64,000 nt of DNA, taken from Sediminibacter sp. Hel_I_10 (lineage in GTDB: Bacteria > Bacteroidota > Bacteroidia > Flavobacteriales > Flavobacteriaceae). Shown here piece by piece: positions 1 to 8,926 of the stretch. The DNA lies in assembly GCF_000688335.1 (NCBI RefSeq), contig NZ_JHZX01000001.1, positions 2,542,001-2,606,000 of the forward strand. Direction: 5' to 3'. Within the stretch, counting starts at the first letter, position 1; each line of letters starts with the position of its first letter. A model generated the notes under the pieces. The model was not told the DNA's origin. It saw only the letters and a program-made list of their open reading frames with translations, and searched no databases. Both the position numbers and the translations under genes were made by a program.

Positions 1-1307
1 TCATTGTCAAAGTAATTTAAGTCATAATCAACATTTTCATTCATTGCTTGAACATTGTTTCCAACGCTTATAAAAATTAAACTATCGGTTTCATACGCAA
101 ACTTGTCAAGTTCGTAGGTGTAGTTAGAAAATGTTTCATTCGTTTTCTTATGAGTTTTATAACAAATTGTTAAGACGAAAATACCTAAATGAGGATATTT
201 ATTTTTCGCTTTATACAGTAGTTCAATTACCTTTTTTTCAGAAAGATAGCCATCACCACTACCAATTAATTTTATAGAAAGCAACTTGGCATCTGCATTT
301 ATTTCACCTTCAAAATTATTACTATGATTATGTCTTCCTAGTGCTGCCAATGCTCCAACCATTGTACCGTGTCCATCGTTTCCACAGTTGTCTATTAATG
401 GATTGCCGTCTAATGTAAAGGTGTCATCCTGTAATGTAATACTTGAAAGTGGTGTTTGCATACTTATACCAGTATCCAAAATTCCAATTAATGGAAGATC
501 CTCATTTGCATTTGCAATTTCAAAACCAAAAGCCCTACTTGGTATGTTGTATACCCCTGGCCGCACTACTCCCGAAAGGGAAGACGTAATGCTCTCAATA
601 ACATCGAAGTTTTGAGCAATAGCAATAAGTTCATTTAAGGTAGTGTCGTAAAGCTCTAATCTATTTGACTCTCTATCAATTTCATAAACAATGAGATGAT
701 CTTTTAAGTAAAATTCCAGTGCTTCAATAATCCCATTTTCAACGGCAGGACTCGCAGGTAGTTCTATGGTTTTAAGTATGACAACATTACCAATATTATC
801 AGCATCTACTTGCAGCACATCACTTAATGTGAGAAGCTTAAAGTTTTTTACAAAAAGTATATTTTTATTATAAACTGCTTGCGCGTTATTTTCTAAACCT
901 CTATTAATTAATCCTTCAACACTTGTTATAAAGACTTGAAATTTGTCACGATCTGAAATAGAGAATAATGCCGTTCTATTATAGTTTGTGAAGCTTACTC
1001 CTTCAAGGCCAAATGTATCGTACCAAATGCTATAATATTTCTCCAAATGAAATTGCCCCATAAAATCAACTTCTATATAGTCTACGTCATAAGGTACATT
1101 AATGGCCTTGTTTTTTGCAATTGCTTTCACTTCGAGGTCACTTCGGTACGATTGTAAATCTTCCCGAAAAGCTCTTGCCATAAATATGTAATTCGGCTCT
1201 GGGTTTGCTTCATCATCATTGTTTCCGAAACCGTAATTGAACTTTACTTGTCCAGATTCTTCTAGCTGTCTATCTGCTATAATTCTTAAGTGATTTCTGT
1301 TTGGCAT
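1..1307 (-). CDS. S8 (subtilisin-like) serine protease, N-terminal part, runs off left edge; possible IetS-like
   Basis: Translating the minus strand from an ATG at 1307 gives an uninterrupted reading frame to the window edge (about 435 residues). Two of the three subtilase catalytic motifs are visible: GILDTGI with the Asp near residue 278, and GNDGHGTMVGALAA with the His near residue 313. The catalytic Ser lies beyond the window. The long N-terminal region of about 250 residues has no signal peptide, so a cytoplasmic enzyme is likely. Large cytoplasmic subtilases with this layout occur as IetS, the partner of the AAA ATPase IetA in the IetAS anti-phage system; that match is inferred from layout only. 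No ATPase gene lies upstream; a broken regulator does instead. An in-frame TTG at about 1334 is an alternative start. The S8 family call is firm; the defence role is a guess. Confidence 0.8.
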   Translation of the reverse strand, partial: MPNRNHLRIIADRQLEESGQVKFNYGFGNNDDEANPEPNYIFMARAFREDLQSYRSDLEVKAIAKNKAINVPYDVDYIEVDFMGQFHLEKYYSIWYDTFGLEGVSFTNYNRTALFSISDRDKFQVFITSVEGLINRGLENNAQAVYNKNILFVKNFKLLTLSDVLQVDADNIGNVVILKTIELPASPAVENGIIEALEFYLKDHLIVYEIDRESNRLELYDTTLNELIAIAQNFDVIESITSSLSGVVRPGVYNIPSRAFGFEIANANEDLPLIGILDTGISMQTPLSSITLQDDTFTLDGNPLIDNCGNDGHGTMVGALAALGRHNHSNNFEGEINADAKLLSIKLIGSGDGYLSEKKVIELLYKAKNKYPHLGIFVLTICYKTHKKTNETFSNYTYELDKFAYETDSLIFISVGNNVQAMNENVDYDLNYFDN

Positions 1308-1384
1308 AAAGGCTTCTATGTTGGTAATTGTCAAAAATAGTAATATTGTTTGCCTTTATTATAAAAATCTATATTTCTCTTTAG

Positions 1385-1980
1385 TTTGTAAGTTATTATG
1401 GCAAAATCATTAATGCAATTGTTCATAATGACTACACCAATGAAATCGCCCCAAAGTTTGAAATTTTTGCAGATAGAATTGAAATCACATCGGCCGGTGG
1501 TCTGCCAGAAGGATTAAGCAAACAAGAATTTTTCGAAGGCTTTTCAGTTCCAAGGAACAAGGAACTAATGCGAATTTTTAAAGATTTAGAACTGGTAGAG
1601 CAACTAGGTTCCGGCATTCCTCGAATCTTAGAATACTATGGAAAAGATAGCTTTAGTTTTTCAGATAATTTTCTAGAATGACTCTTATTGCTAAAGAAGC
1701 TGTTACAGAAGCTAATGAAAAGGCTAAAGAAGAAGGTGGTGTAACAGGTGGTGTAACAGGTGGTGCAATTGATGCAACTAAAGCACTAACTAAAAGACAA
1801 AAAGAAGTTATTAAACTTATAGCAAACAATACTACTATTACCTATACTGAAATAGCTGAAGCTTTAGGTATCAATGAATCTGCTGTTGGCAAACACATTA
1901 CAGCTATTAAAAATAAAGATTTTTTAGTGCGTCACTGCGAGACAGGGGGCTATTGGGAAATTAAACTCGAAATGAATTAA
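1385..1980 (+). pseudogene. 5'-truncated ATP-binding/HTH transcriptional regulator (AlbA_2/RecG-like family), C-terminal remnant
   Basis: The plus strand reads openly from just after a TAG at 1382-1384 to TAA at 1980, about 197 codons, with no plausible start at the front. The first residues (INAIVHNDYTNE, then EIFADRIEITSAGGLPEGL, then PRNKELMRIFKDLELVEQLG) are the C-terminal ATPase-like domain of the putative DNA-binding/RecG-like regulators, which are normally about 450-500 residues and begin with an AlbA_2 (Schlafen-type) domain. That domain is missing. The tail, from an ATG at 1678, has a Gly-Thr-Val-rich linker and a winged HTH (ALGINESAVGKHITAIK). It sits opposite to its neighbours between the subtilase and the transfer operon, which fits a deletion scar. 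The HTH part alone might still be translated from 1678. Confidence 0.75.
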
Positions 1981-2006
1981 TTAAATTTAAAATAGAATTT
2001 CTTTTT

Positions 2007-2372
2007 TTAAAACGGCCCTTTATCCCTCGGCCCATTATGCGTTACCTTCCATTCGCCATCTTCTTGAATCAGTTTAAAAACACCCGGTTTTTGGTCGTAA
2101 GAAGTTGAATATTTTACCCAAGCCACCTTGCCATCCATAGCTTCATCCACCACTTTAAAATTAGCTTCTGAATCTTTATCTTCAGTAAACATTGCTTGAA
2201 TGCTTGAAAGGTTTGCATAGCCTTCCGCAGTTGTATGCTTTTTTAAGGTAGCTTCATCGCCGTGATAAAAACTTTCGGCAACAACTTTGGCAGTTTCAGA
2301 AGGGGAAAGATTCTTGTTTTCTGAACAGGAGAAGAACAACAATAAGAACGAGCAAATGACTAAATTTTTCAT
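2007..2372 (-). CDS. small lipoprotein, DUF4878-like
   Basis: A 121-residue protein with a lipoprotein signal: hydrophobic stretch then FFSC, with the lipobox Cys near residue 16. The mature part resembles NTF2-like DUF4878 proteins: a helical front (ETAKVVAESFYHGDEATLKKH), a strand-rich rear ending GEWKVTHNGP. It follows traN by 7 bp on the same strand and is the last gene of the transfer operon visible here, so it is probably co-transcribed with it. Position suggests an accessory envelope role in transfer or entry exclusion, but the sequence gives no direct proof. Confidence 0.75.
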   Translation of the reverse strand: MKNLVICSFLLLFFSCSENKNLSPSETAKVVAESFYHGDEATLKKHTTAEGYANLSSIQAMFTEDKDSEANFKVVDEAMDGKVAWVKYSTSYDQKPGVFKLIQEDGEWKVTHNGPRDKGPF

Positions 2373-2379
2373 AACGTTA

Positions 2380-3210
2380 CTAATTTGGGTTATTGATATG
2401 ACTATGTGATATTTTCAGTTTAATATTGCGTTCACCATCTTTTTCGTGCAATTCCAAAATTGCTCTGCGGTCATTGGATAATGAAAACTTTGGTATTACA
2501 TATACAAACCGAACTGTTTCATTTTCCTTTATTTTGGAAGGCTGATTGTATTTAAATAATGGTTCTTGATACAAACGTTGTAACGATTTCTTTTTTCCCT
2601 TTTGTCTTGTTTCAACCGAGAGTTTTAAGAAATTCAAATCATAATCCAAAGTAGAATTATTCTTAATCTCGATGACGAAGTAAAGTTCTTCCTTATCAAA
2701 AACAATATTCTCAACACTCAAAACGATACCTTCATTTCGCTTTTTAATTTGACCTATATGCTGATTTCTATTAAGAAGATACGAGCAGAATTGTTGGTAG
2801 TAATACGTTCTATTATCTACACGTTCTTCAGAGGATTCAGCAAGAATCGAATCGACTTTAATAGGTTTCTCATTCCCTATACTATTTGATAGCGGAATGA
2901 AATAATTGAGCTTAGATAGCTGTTTTTTATATCTTACAATATACGAAAAAATTGAACCATTTCTGTTGATTACCAATAGATTACTTTCCTTTCCGGGCTT
3001 TGCTTGAAGCAGTCCAAAGTACTGTTCTTTTTCTCGATTGTAAGTAAACACAAAATTGTCTGCACCAGTAACGCCTTGTCTTATGGGTTCTGGAAAGAAG
3101 AGCGCAACGTTCTTGGTATCGTTTGCGTAAATAGTGTCGAGGATCTTATGTGTTTGTGATTTCGCTGAAGCGAAAAAAAACATCGTGAATATTACTATAA
3201 TTGTTCTCAT
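2380..3210 (-). CDS. traN: conjugative transposon protein TraN (DUF4138, VirB9-like)
   Basis: This 276-residue exported protein has a signal peptide (MRTIIVIFTMFFFASAKSQ) and the layout of Bacteroidetes TraN: an N-terminal beta domain with a conserved region around FFPEPIRQGVTGADNFVF and a C-terminal beta domain (KEELYFVIEIKNNSTLDYDLNFLKL). TraN is thought to take the VirB9 place in the outer-membrane core complex of the CTnDOT-type type IV secretion system. Its start overlaps the end of traM by 4 bp, a sign of translational coupling within the leftward operon. The call rests on family recognition and exact operon position. Confidence 0.9.
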   Translation of the reverse strand: MRTIIVIFTMFFFASAKSQTHKILDTIYANDTKNVALFFPEPIRQGVTGADNFVFTYNREKEQYFGLLQAKPGKESNLLVINRNGSIFSYIVRYKKQLSKLNYFIPLSNSIGNEKPIKVDSILAESSEERVDNRTYYYQQFCSYLLNRNQHIGQIKKRNEGIVLSVENIVFDKEELYFVIEIKNNSTLDYDLNFLKLSVETRQKGKKKSLQRLYQEPLFKYNQPSKIKENETVRFVYVIPKFSLSNDRRAILELHEKDGERNIKLKISHSHINNPN

Positions 3211-4136
3211 AATTTTGGTTTTAGAATTAGTTTGTAATTGTTCAATACAGTTACTTTTATGTTTCGGTTACTACGTCTAAATACTTTGGTTATCCCACCA
3301 ACTTGCGGTACTGTTGGGATATTTATATCGCTAATAACATCATCTAAAACTTCAGTAGTGACCTCTTGCCTAAGGTTATTCTCAACGTAAATACCCTCAC
3401 TTCCATCTTGCAGATCAAAAGCCTTTAAACTGGTAGGGTTGTGATTAATATTTTCGATTTTTACGATGGTTCGATTAGGTTGAAAACTTATCAAACCATA
3501 AATAGGCGTGTTCTTTTCAATGGTTCTATTATTGATTTTGGCAGTTTTGGAAAGACGCATTCGTAAACGTGAATTAGCCTTTACTACCTGATCACCATCT
3601 ACGATTACATAAATGGTTTCATCTGTGTTTTCTATGATGGAAAGGTCATTGGGTTTGGGCGAAGCTGCAAAGAACAGTTGATGCTCAAGACTTAATTCTT
3701 TTGCCTCAATCTTTTGTTCTCGCTTTACATCAGCTGTGTCGATTTGCTTTGTGATTTCTCTAGCAGGTTTCTTTTGTCCGAAGTTTTGATAGCGCTCTTC
3801 TGAATATTGAATTCTGCCCGAGTCGTAAATACTATCTACGATACGTTTTTTTTCTAGTTCTGGTAAATCTGGGTCATAGAAGCCTAGGGAATCAATCAAT
3901 TTTTCGTCATAGATACTTGGTGCATTATTCTCGCGCACTTCCTTTAGGTCGTTAATAGCATCCAATTTCGAATCGTATTCTTTTTGGTTTTCGTCCAAAT
4001 CTGGAACTAAAGTTTGTTTTAGGTTTTCATTTTCACTTTCATCATCGCCCATAACCATTATAGAGTATGATATCAGGAAAATGAAGATTACTGCCAAAAC
4101 CGCTGCAAATACTATTTTGTTCTTTTCTACTCTCAT
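3207..4136 (-). CDS. traM: conjugative transposon protein TraM (VirB10-like)
   Basis: The likely start is the ATG at 4136 (MRVEKNKIVFAAVL...), giving 309 residues. A longer frame to 4199 would add 21 residues rich in Arg, Cys and Ala that come from a GC-rich palindromic repeat at 4171-4190 and are not part of the family. Near the N-terminus is one transmembrane helix (about residues 8-27), then a long charged linker with coiled-coil character, then a beta-rich C-terminal domain from about residue 165 (ETIYVIVDGDQVVKANSRLRMRL...). TraM bridges inner and outer membrane parts of the transfer channel. It sits between traK and traN; traL is not seen. Confidence 0.88.
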   Translation of the reverse strand: MRVEKNKIVFAAVLAVIFIFLISYSIMVMGDDESENENLKQTLVPDLDENQKEYDSKLDAINDLKEVRENNAPSIYDEKLIDSLGFYDPDLPELEKKRIVDSIYDSGRIQYSEERYQNFGQKKPAREITKQIDTADVKREQKIEAKELSLEHQLFFAASPKPNDLSIIENTDETIYVIVDGDQVVKANSRLRMRLSKTAKINNRTIEKNTPIYGLISFQPNRTIVKIENINHNPTSLKAFDLQDGSEGIYVENNLRQEVTTEVLDDVISDINIPTVPQVGGITKVFRRSNRNIKVTVLNNYKLILKPKL

Positions 4137-4170
4137 CTGTTGATATTTATTTGTTTTTAAATGCCGATTA

Positions 4171-4190
4171 CCTGCACGACGGCAGGCGGG
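4171..4190. repeat. GC-rich REP-like palindrome between traK and traM
   Basis: The sequence CCTGCACGACGGCAGGCGGG stands out from AT-rich surroundings and contains a small inverted repeat (CCTGC and GCAGG around ACGACG). In many Bacteroidetes genomes such GC-rich short palindromes lie between genes and create false ORF extensions with the residues PACRRAGN or similar; this one does so for traM. No second copy was noticed in the window. Confidence 0.5.
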
Positions 4191-4195
4191 TCGGC

Positions 4196-4810
4196 TCAAT
4201 TTTCATTGTTCAGTTTTTTTAAGGTGTTTTCAAAATAATCGGTTATCAATAATCCGTGTGGATTGTTCGGAAAGTTTCGATTGACCATAATGAGGTTTCC
4301 ATTAGAAACAAGCTCGTAGGTATCTATTATTGAACCTCGATTGATTTCAAATACCGTGACGGTTCTAAAAACATACATTCCGTTTTGTTCCTCGATTTGA
4401 GAATCGATACTCAATACTTTTTGGACGAGCGAATATTGTAATAATCTGTTATAAACACCATCGGCTTTTTTCTGTCGGTATAGATTATCTACAGAACTAT
4501 TGCCCAACCAAAGTGCCTTTTCTAAATTGCGTTCGTAGTTACTAGCATCGATGTTATAGAAATAGTTATGGAACAGGTCCAAATGCGCAAGAGCTTCGAC
4601 CTTGAAATTTTCTTTTTGGGTTACTATTTTTAAGGGGATTATGCTTCCGTCGGTATTAATGGCAAAAGCACTATTGAGCGCTTTTTGATTTGTGCTGAAT
4701 GCCATCCATAAAGAAAATGTGCTGGATAGCATTGCGAAAATGACAACTGCTAACACGATAAACCTGTTCAATTTTAAGACTGCATAAATATTTTTATAAG
4801 GTGTTTTCAT
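4196..4810 (-). CDS. traK: conjugative transposon protein TraK (VirB8-like)
   Basis: A 204-residue inner-membrane protein with one N-terminal transmembrane helix (about residues 16-37, LNRFIVLAVVIFAMLSSTFS) and a mixed alpha/beta periplasmic domain. The segment HLDLFHNYFYNIDASNYERNLEKALWLG is characteristic of TraK, the CTnDOT counterpart of VirB8, a scaffold of the transfer channel. It lies between traJ (12-bp gap) and traM in the standard order. The usual Bacteroides TraK has about the same length. Confidence 0.9.
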   Translation of the reverse strand: MKTPYKNIYAVLKLNRFIVLAVVIFAMLSSTFSLWMAFSTNQKALNSAFAINTDGSIIPLKIVTQKENFKVEALAHLDLFHNYFYNIDASNYERNLEKALWLGNSSVDNLYRQKKADGVYNRLLQYSLVQKVLSIDSQIEEQNGMYVFRTVTVFEINRGSIIDTYELVSNGNLIMVNRNFPNNPHGLLITDYFENTLKKLNNEN

Positions 4811-4821
4811 TTTGGGTTGAA

Positions 4822-5664
4822 TTAAGTATTAAATAATCTAAGGGTAAAAGATGTGGCACGCTTATACAGTTTGAATTTAAGGAATACTATAAAGCCTACC
4901 GAACCGAGCTGAACTACAGGTGCAAAAAAGCCTTCGCCAACGTCTGTTCCAAAAAGATTAACCCAGAAATTAGTATTGATTTCGGTATATAGCGCATTAA
5001 CGAATACGTTGACCAAAAAGAAAGCTGGTACCAACATATAGACCGCTGCATACAATTTGAAAAACGTGTAGGCGAGTGAACGGAATTTTTCAAAAACCGC
5101 GAGACTGATTACTAAAGGAAAAAATGCCTGCATAATCCCCAAAAGGAAAAAACGTTCAGCAAGAAATAGTGGATAGATGAACAAATCCAAAATCCACAGA
5201 ATGATACTTACGATAAAAGCAAATATCTTGAACCCGTATAGTGGTGTTACCAATGCTTCGTATAAGAGCGTCATTGCCGCTTTTGCTACCTCAATTATAC
5301 TGACATCTTCCTCAATAGGTATATCTTGCATCTGCAAAGGCAATAAGGCAGGTGCGGTGCCACGGTATTGACCTTCTATTGAAACCAAGATACTGTCAAA
5401 AAAACCTAATATTTGTGTTGAAAAAATGACTAGAATGACAATGGCGAAATTTTTCATCAAATCCCCAGGACTTAACCCCCAAGTGTAACCTTCCTTATCT
5501 GCAACACCTTCATTGTACTTTTTAAGGATATTTACCAGAAAAAACAGAACAGCAAGCGTTTTCATTCCCGCAATAGTGTACTGCGAGAAACTGCTGTTTT
5601 GTATCGTCTGGAAAACCGTGTCTATATATTCCAGTCCAATCCCTAAAATGATGGTTGCGGTCAT
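4822..5664 (-). CDS. traJ: conjugative transposon protein TraJ (VirB6-like polytopic membrane protein)
   Basis: This 280-residue protein has at least five hydrophobic segments, for example around residues 32-46 (GMKTLAVLFFLVNIL), 71-88, 143-175 and 195-225, and ends with a short basic tail. Size, topology and position directly after traI identify it as TraJ, the polytopic inner-membrane component of the Bacteroidetes transfer apparatus, in the role VirB6 has elsewhere. The gap to traI is only 2 bp. Bacteroides TraJ is usually somewhat longer (about 330), so this is a compact version. Confidence 0.85.
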   Translation of the reverse strand: MTATIILGIGLEYIDTVFQTIQNSSFSQYTIAGMKTLAVLFFLVNILKKYNEGVADKEGYTWGLSPGDLMKNFAIVILVIFSTQILGFFDSILVSIEGQYRGTAPALLPLQMQDIPIEEDVSIIEVAKAAMTLLYEALVTPLYGFKIFAFIVSIILWILDLFIYPLFLAERFFLLGIMQAFFPLVISLAVFEKFRSLAYTFFKLYAAVYMLVPAFFLVNVFVNALYTEINTNFWVNLFGTDVGEGFFAPVVQLGSVGFIVFLKFKLYKRATSFTLRLFNT

Positions 5665-5666
5665 CT

Positions 5667-6248
5667 CTAATATTCGGTTTCGCGGTTATTGATTTTATCT
5701 TGCATTTTTCTGAAGGAAATAATATCCTTGTATCGTTTCGTTTTGGCTTTGACGTTAGAAACCATTTCCTTTGATTCCAGTTCTTTTTGTTTAAGAATTT
5801 CAGCACGTTCGGCATCGGTCATTTTCAAATAGTCACTCGATAGAATTTCATCTATAAAATCCATTGTGTCCAAAGAGTTTTCTACGATGGCAGAAAACGA
5901 TTCTGATACCCTTGCCACTTCATCGGGTTTGATGTAAGGGCTGTCAAGAATGTCTCCTAAATCATCTTGCATCATATTGATTAAACGTTGATTGTTACGT
6001 CCAATCTCGCGAACGGCATCCAATTGTCTAACCACATCGTTGACCTTCTCAATATTTTCTTTGGCTTTTTTCATAAATTGAACTGTCTTGATAATATTTG
6101 AGGTCTGCTTTCCTGATTCTATCAACTGTTTTACCAAGCTGATAAAATTGGTATTGTCATAAGTTGGCATTCCCTGGGCGGTTGCATTGCCAGACATAAA
6201 TAAGGTCAAGGCTACGGTCATTACTAAAATTTTGATTTTTGTCTTCAT
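5667..6248 (-). CDS. traI: conjugative transposon protein TraI (DUF4141, VirB5-like)
   Basis: A 193-residue exported helical protein with a signal peptide ending near NATAQG. The rest is mostly amphipathic helices with coiled-coil potential (SLVKQLIESGKQTSNIIKTV, later LKQKELESKEMVSNVKAKTKRYKDIISF). Its place between the VirB4-type ATPase and traJ and its helical exported form match TraI/DUF4141, thought to be the VirB5-like minor pilus or channel component. It starts 4 bp after traG ends, so it is surely in the same operon. Confidence 0.82.
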   Translation of the reverse strand: MKTKIKILVMTVALTLFMSGNATAQGMPTYDNTNFISLVKQLIESGKQTSNIIKTVQFMKKAKENIEKVNDVVRQLDAVREIGRNNQRLINMMQDDLGDILDSPYIKPDEVARVSESFSAIVENSLDTMDFIDEILSSDYLKMTDAERAEILKQKELESKEMVSNVKAKTKRYKDIISFRKMQDKINNRETEY

Positions 6249-6252
6249 AATA

Positions 6253-8655
6253 TTATGTTTTAGATGTGAATTGAATTATTGCTTTTTCCATATCGTGATG
6301 CTCATTGTAGAGCTTCATTATTTCTTCATTTTCTTGTCCATCGGTCAAGTAAGCTGCATACACTTCCTTCGGAACTTCTAAGCGGAAAATATTACTTTCC
6401 CTACCAATTTTGATAAACATTTCGGTGTACTTGCGTGGACCGGAAAGATTGTTCTTGATGGATTTCAGTTGGTTAAGGTCGTGGCTGGATAGGTTGAGTC
6501 TTTTGACCACTTCGTCATATCCTTTTTCATTGTTCAGACTATAAATGACCTGTGTGTTTTCCAGTATGCTTGCCGATGTTGAATTGTTAGGAAGCTGATT
6601 TATCGACTGAAGAATAATCCCAATAGCACCGTTTTGTTTACGTATGGCTTGATAGTAGAATTCTACACTTTCCAACACGTTTTCAAACTTCAATTGCTTG
6701 GCAAACTCATCAAAAAGGATGATTCCCTTTTCAGCTCTGTTCTTCCAAATAGTTCTTTGAATGGCAGACTTGATGAGCTTGAGCATCACAGACAGGATTT
6801 CCTTATTGTCCTTAACTTCATCGAGTTCAAAGACAATCAAGCGTTTGTCTTCGATTTTATAAGTCTGGTCTTCGCTTACTTCAAAAAGAAAGCTATATAG
6901 ACCATCGCCGACATATTCTGACATTACGTGCAAGAAGCTCGTGACATTGAAGTAGTCGGGATGGATTTTTAAGGTGTCCAGAAGATCCTTCTGATTCCTT
7001 TCTATAAAACTGTAAAATCCATCTAAAGAGTGATTTTCTGAAGTACTATCATAATAGTGGCGCAGTATCTTTTTGACCGATACCGATTGTGCTTTGGTAA
7101 CCTTTAAGTCTGAAGCAAACAATTCAAACAGAAAGACGGATAGGTCTTCCAGTCGCTCAGGTGTGAGGTCATTTGTATCACTTATATAAAAAGGATTGAT
7201 GCCCAAGTTCTTTCCGCTTTCATAGCGAAGCACCGTATATTTTTCAGGGTAGAGTTTGGCAAACTTGGTGTAGGATCCACCGAGGTCTATGATGACCAAG
7301 CGAACGCCACTTTCAAAATACTGACGTAATATGTTATTGGCCAAAAACGATTTGCCTTCGCCCGTTGGTGCAAAAATGGCAAAGTTCCTTGCTTTAATTC
7401 GTTTCTTTTTTTCATCCCAAACATCCTTTAAAACAGGAATGTTATGCTCACGGTCGTTGAAGATGATTCCGGTAGGATCGCTTTTGTAATTGGTGTTATT
7501 GATGAACAGGCAAAGCGCGTGTTTTAAATCCGTTACATACAAATCGTTGTTCGAGAAATTGGACGAAAAACAGCAGTAACTGTTTAGGATATAATTCTTA
7601 CGTTCTTCGCCTCTTGGATAGTATGGTATGATATCCAATTCCTTAAATTCGGTCTTTATTTTTGAAGTTATTTTGTCGAGCTCTTTAGCTTCTTTCGCCC
7701 AATAGACAATATTGAGATGACCACGGATGATTCGTGCATTATCATCGGCATTGATTTGGTCAAGAATGTGCTGGATTTTGCCAAGAACCACTTTATTCTG
7801 CGAACCGAAGTTGGAACTTTTGTTGAGTTCCTCAATCTTTTTATCCAGTAGCTTGCGCCACTTCTGTTTGTCATCGAGATATAGGATTTGGTTGACGATA
7901 TGGTTCTCATTAAGCGTAAGCCCTAAGCCATCAATAAACCCTTGATGAAACACAAAATCATCAGAAGTGAATTTCTCATTGGTTTTGCTACTCTGTACAC
8001 TTTCGCCAAAGCACAGTTCGCTGTTGATGGCAAGGGCATCAAAATGGTTTTCGCCAATATTGACGCTTTTTTTGTCCAGTAGAATATCGGTATCGTAACC
8101 TTCATTGAAGCCATTGAAATAGGCACTTGTCAGTTGCTGTATTTCTTCCGCTTTAAGCCAAACAAAATCCATCTTTCGACTGTTGTTGATAAAGGAAATG
8201 GAATCACTTACCGAGTTGGCGAAACTCTTAATGTTGTCGTCCAATTCCTGAACTATGCTTTTTGAAACTTTTCTGAAGGGATTGACATATTTCGGATTGT
8301 TGAGCGCTTTGTTCTTGGTCAAGATGAAGAATAAATAACAGCTGTGCTCGATATGCCCACGACCTTTAAAATGCTCGTGAGTTGCTTTTTCCAAAAAGGT
8401 TGTATTCGGAAGTTGTTCTGAAGAATAGGATTTCTTTAAATAGATATCCTGCTTATGAACCACAGTACCAACTGGCAGCGACTTCAAAGCCTGAAACCAA
8501 GCACCGTGCATATCCTCAAAATCCTTTTCAGAAAGCGAATAGATTTCTGGTAGATTACCTTTATAGCACAAGACTACGTTGCCATTATTGGCAAATACGA
8601 TATTATCTTGAATATCTACAATAGGTTGATATGCCGAAAGGTTAATTTTGTTCAT
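6253..8655 (-). CDS. traG: conjugation ATPase TraG (VirB4/TraC family)
   Basis: An 800-residue ATPase that powers the type IV secretion channel. Walker A is APTGEGKSF near residue 430 and Walker B is GIILFDEFAKQL near residue 645, with the downstream QSINQLP and ILENTQVIYSLNN motifs of VirB4-type ATPases. The N-terminal half (about 400 residues) is the family's domain contacting the membrane complex. Length is normal for Bacteroidetes TraG. The start overlaps the 3' end of traF by 14 bp, indicating translational coupling. The frame is intact, so this core component appears functional. Confidence 0.95.
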   Translation of the reverse strand: MNKINLSAYQPIVDIQDNIVFANNGNVVLCYKGNLPEIYSLSEKDFEDMHGAWFQALKSLPVGTVVHKQDIYLKKSYSSEQLPNTTFLEKATHEHFKGRGHIEHSCYLFFILTKNKALNNPKYVNPFRKVSKSIVQELDDNIKSFANSVSDSISFINNSRKMDFVWLKAEEIQQLTSAYFNGFNEGYDTDILLDKKSVNIGENHFDALAINSELCFGESVQSSKTNEKFTSDDFVFHQGFIDGLGLTLNENHIVNQILYLDDKQKWRKLLDKKIEELNKSSNFGSQNKVVLGKIQHILDQINADDNARIIRGHLNIVYWAKEAKELDKITSKIKTEFKELDIIPYYPRGEERKNYILNSYCCFSSNFSNNDLYVTDLKHALCLFINNTNYKSDPTGIIFNDREHNIPVLKDVWDEKKKRIKARNFAIFAPTGEGKSFLANNILRQYFESGVRLVIIDLGGSYTKFAKLYPEKYTVLRYESGKNLGINPFYISDTNDLTPERLEDLSVFLFELFASDLKVTKAQSVSVKKILRHYYDSTSENHSLDGFYSFIERNQKDLLDTLKIHPDYFNVTSFLHVMSEYVGDGLYSFLFEVSEDQTYKIEDKRLIVFELDEVKDNKEILSVMLKLIKSAIQRTIWKNRAEKGIILFDEFAKQLKFENVLESVEFYYQAIRKQNGAIGIILQSINQLPNNSTSASILENTQVIYSLNNEKGYDEVVKRLNLSSHDLNQLKSIKNNLSGPRKYTEMFIKIGRESNIFRLEVPKEVYAAYLTDGQENEEIMKLYNEHHDMEKAIIQFTSKT

Positions 8656-8926
8656 AATCGAAGCCAGAGTTTCTTTTGTTACTAATGATTTGCGGAAATG
8701 CCTTTGCCATTTGGAAAAGCTGTGGATTGTGTGCTATCCGTGTCAAAGCCACATATAGGGAAGCATTGAATACCAACACACCTATTATTATCCCAAAGCT
8801 GAAAGAGAAGATGATGATGAGCAACGAAGCCAAAATAGAAACCATCATCAAGGCAAACAGGGAAATGGGCAACCCAAAAATGACCGCCCTTTTCCTGATG
8901 TTTTTATAGACCTCGAACCGTTTCAT
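8642..8926 (-). CDS. traF: conjugative transposon protein TraF (DUF4133, VirB3-like)
   Basis: A 94-residue protein beginning with a basic stretch (MKRFEVYKNIRKRAVIFGLP) followed by a long hydrophobic hairpin (about residues 20-60) and a short soluble tail. This matches TraF/DUF4133, the VirB3-like inner-membrane partner of the VirB4-type ATPase. It abuts traE without any gap and overlaps traG by 14 bp. Confidence 0.9.
   Translation of the reverse strand: MKRFEVYKNIRKRAVIFGLPISLFALMMVSILASLLIIIFSFSFGIIIGVLVFNASLYVALTRIAHNPQLFQMAKAFPQIISNKRNSGFDYEQN

Noticed and set aside
4137-4199. 21-residue N-terminal extension of TraM
   Set aside because: It is made by the GC-rich palindrome and does not fit the TraM family; start set at 4136.
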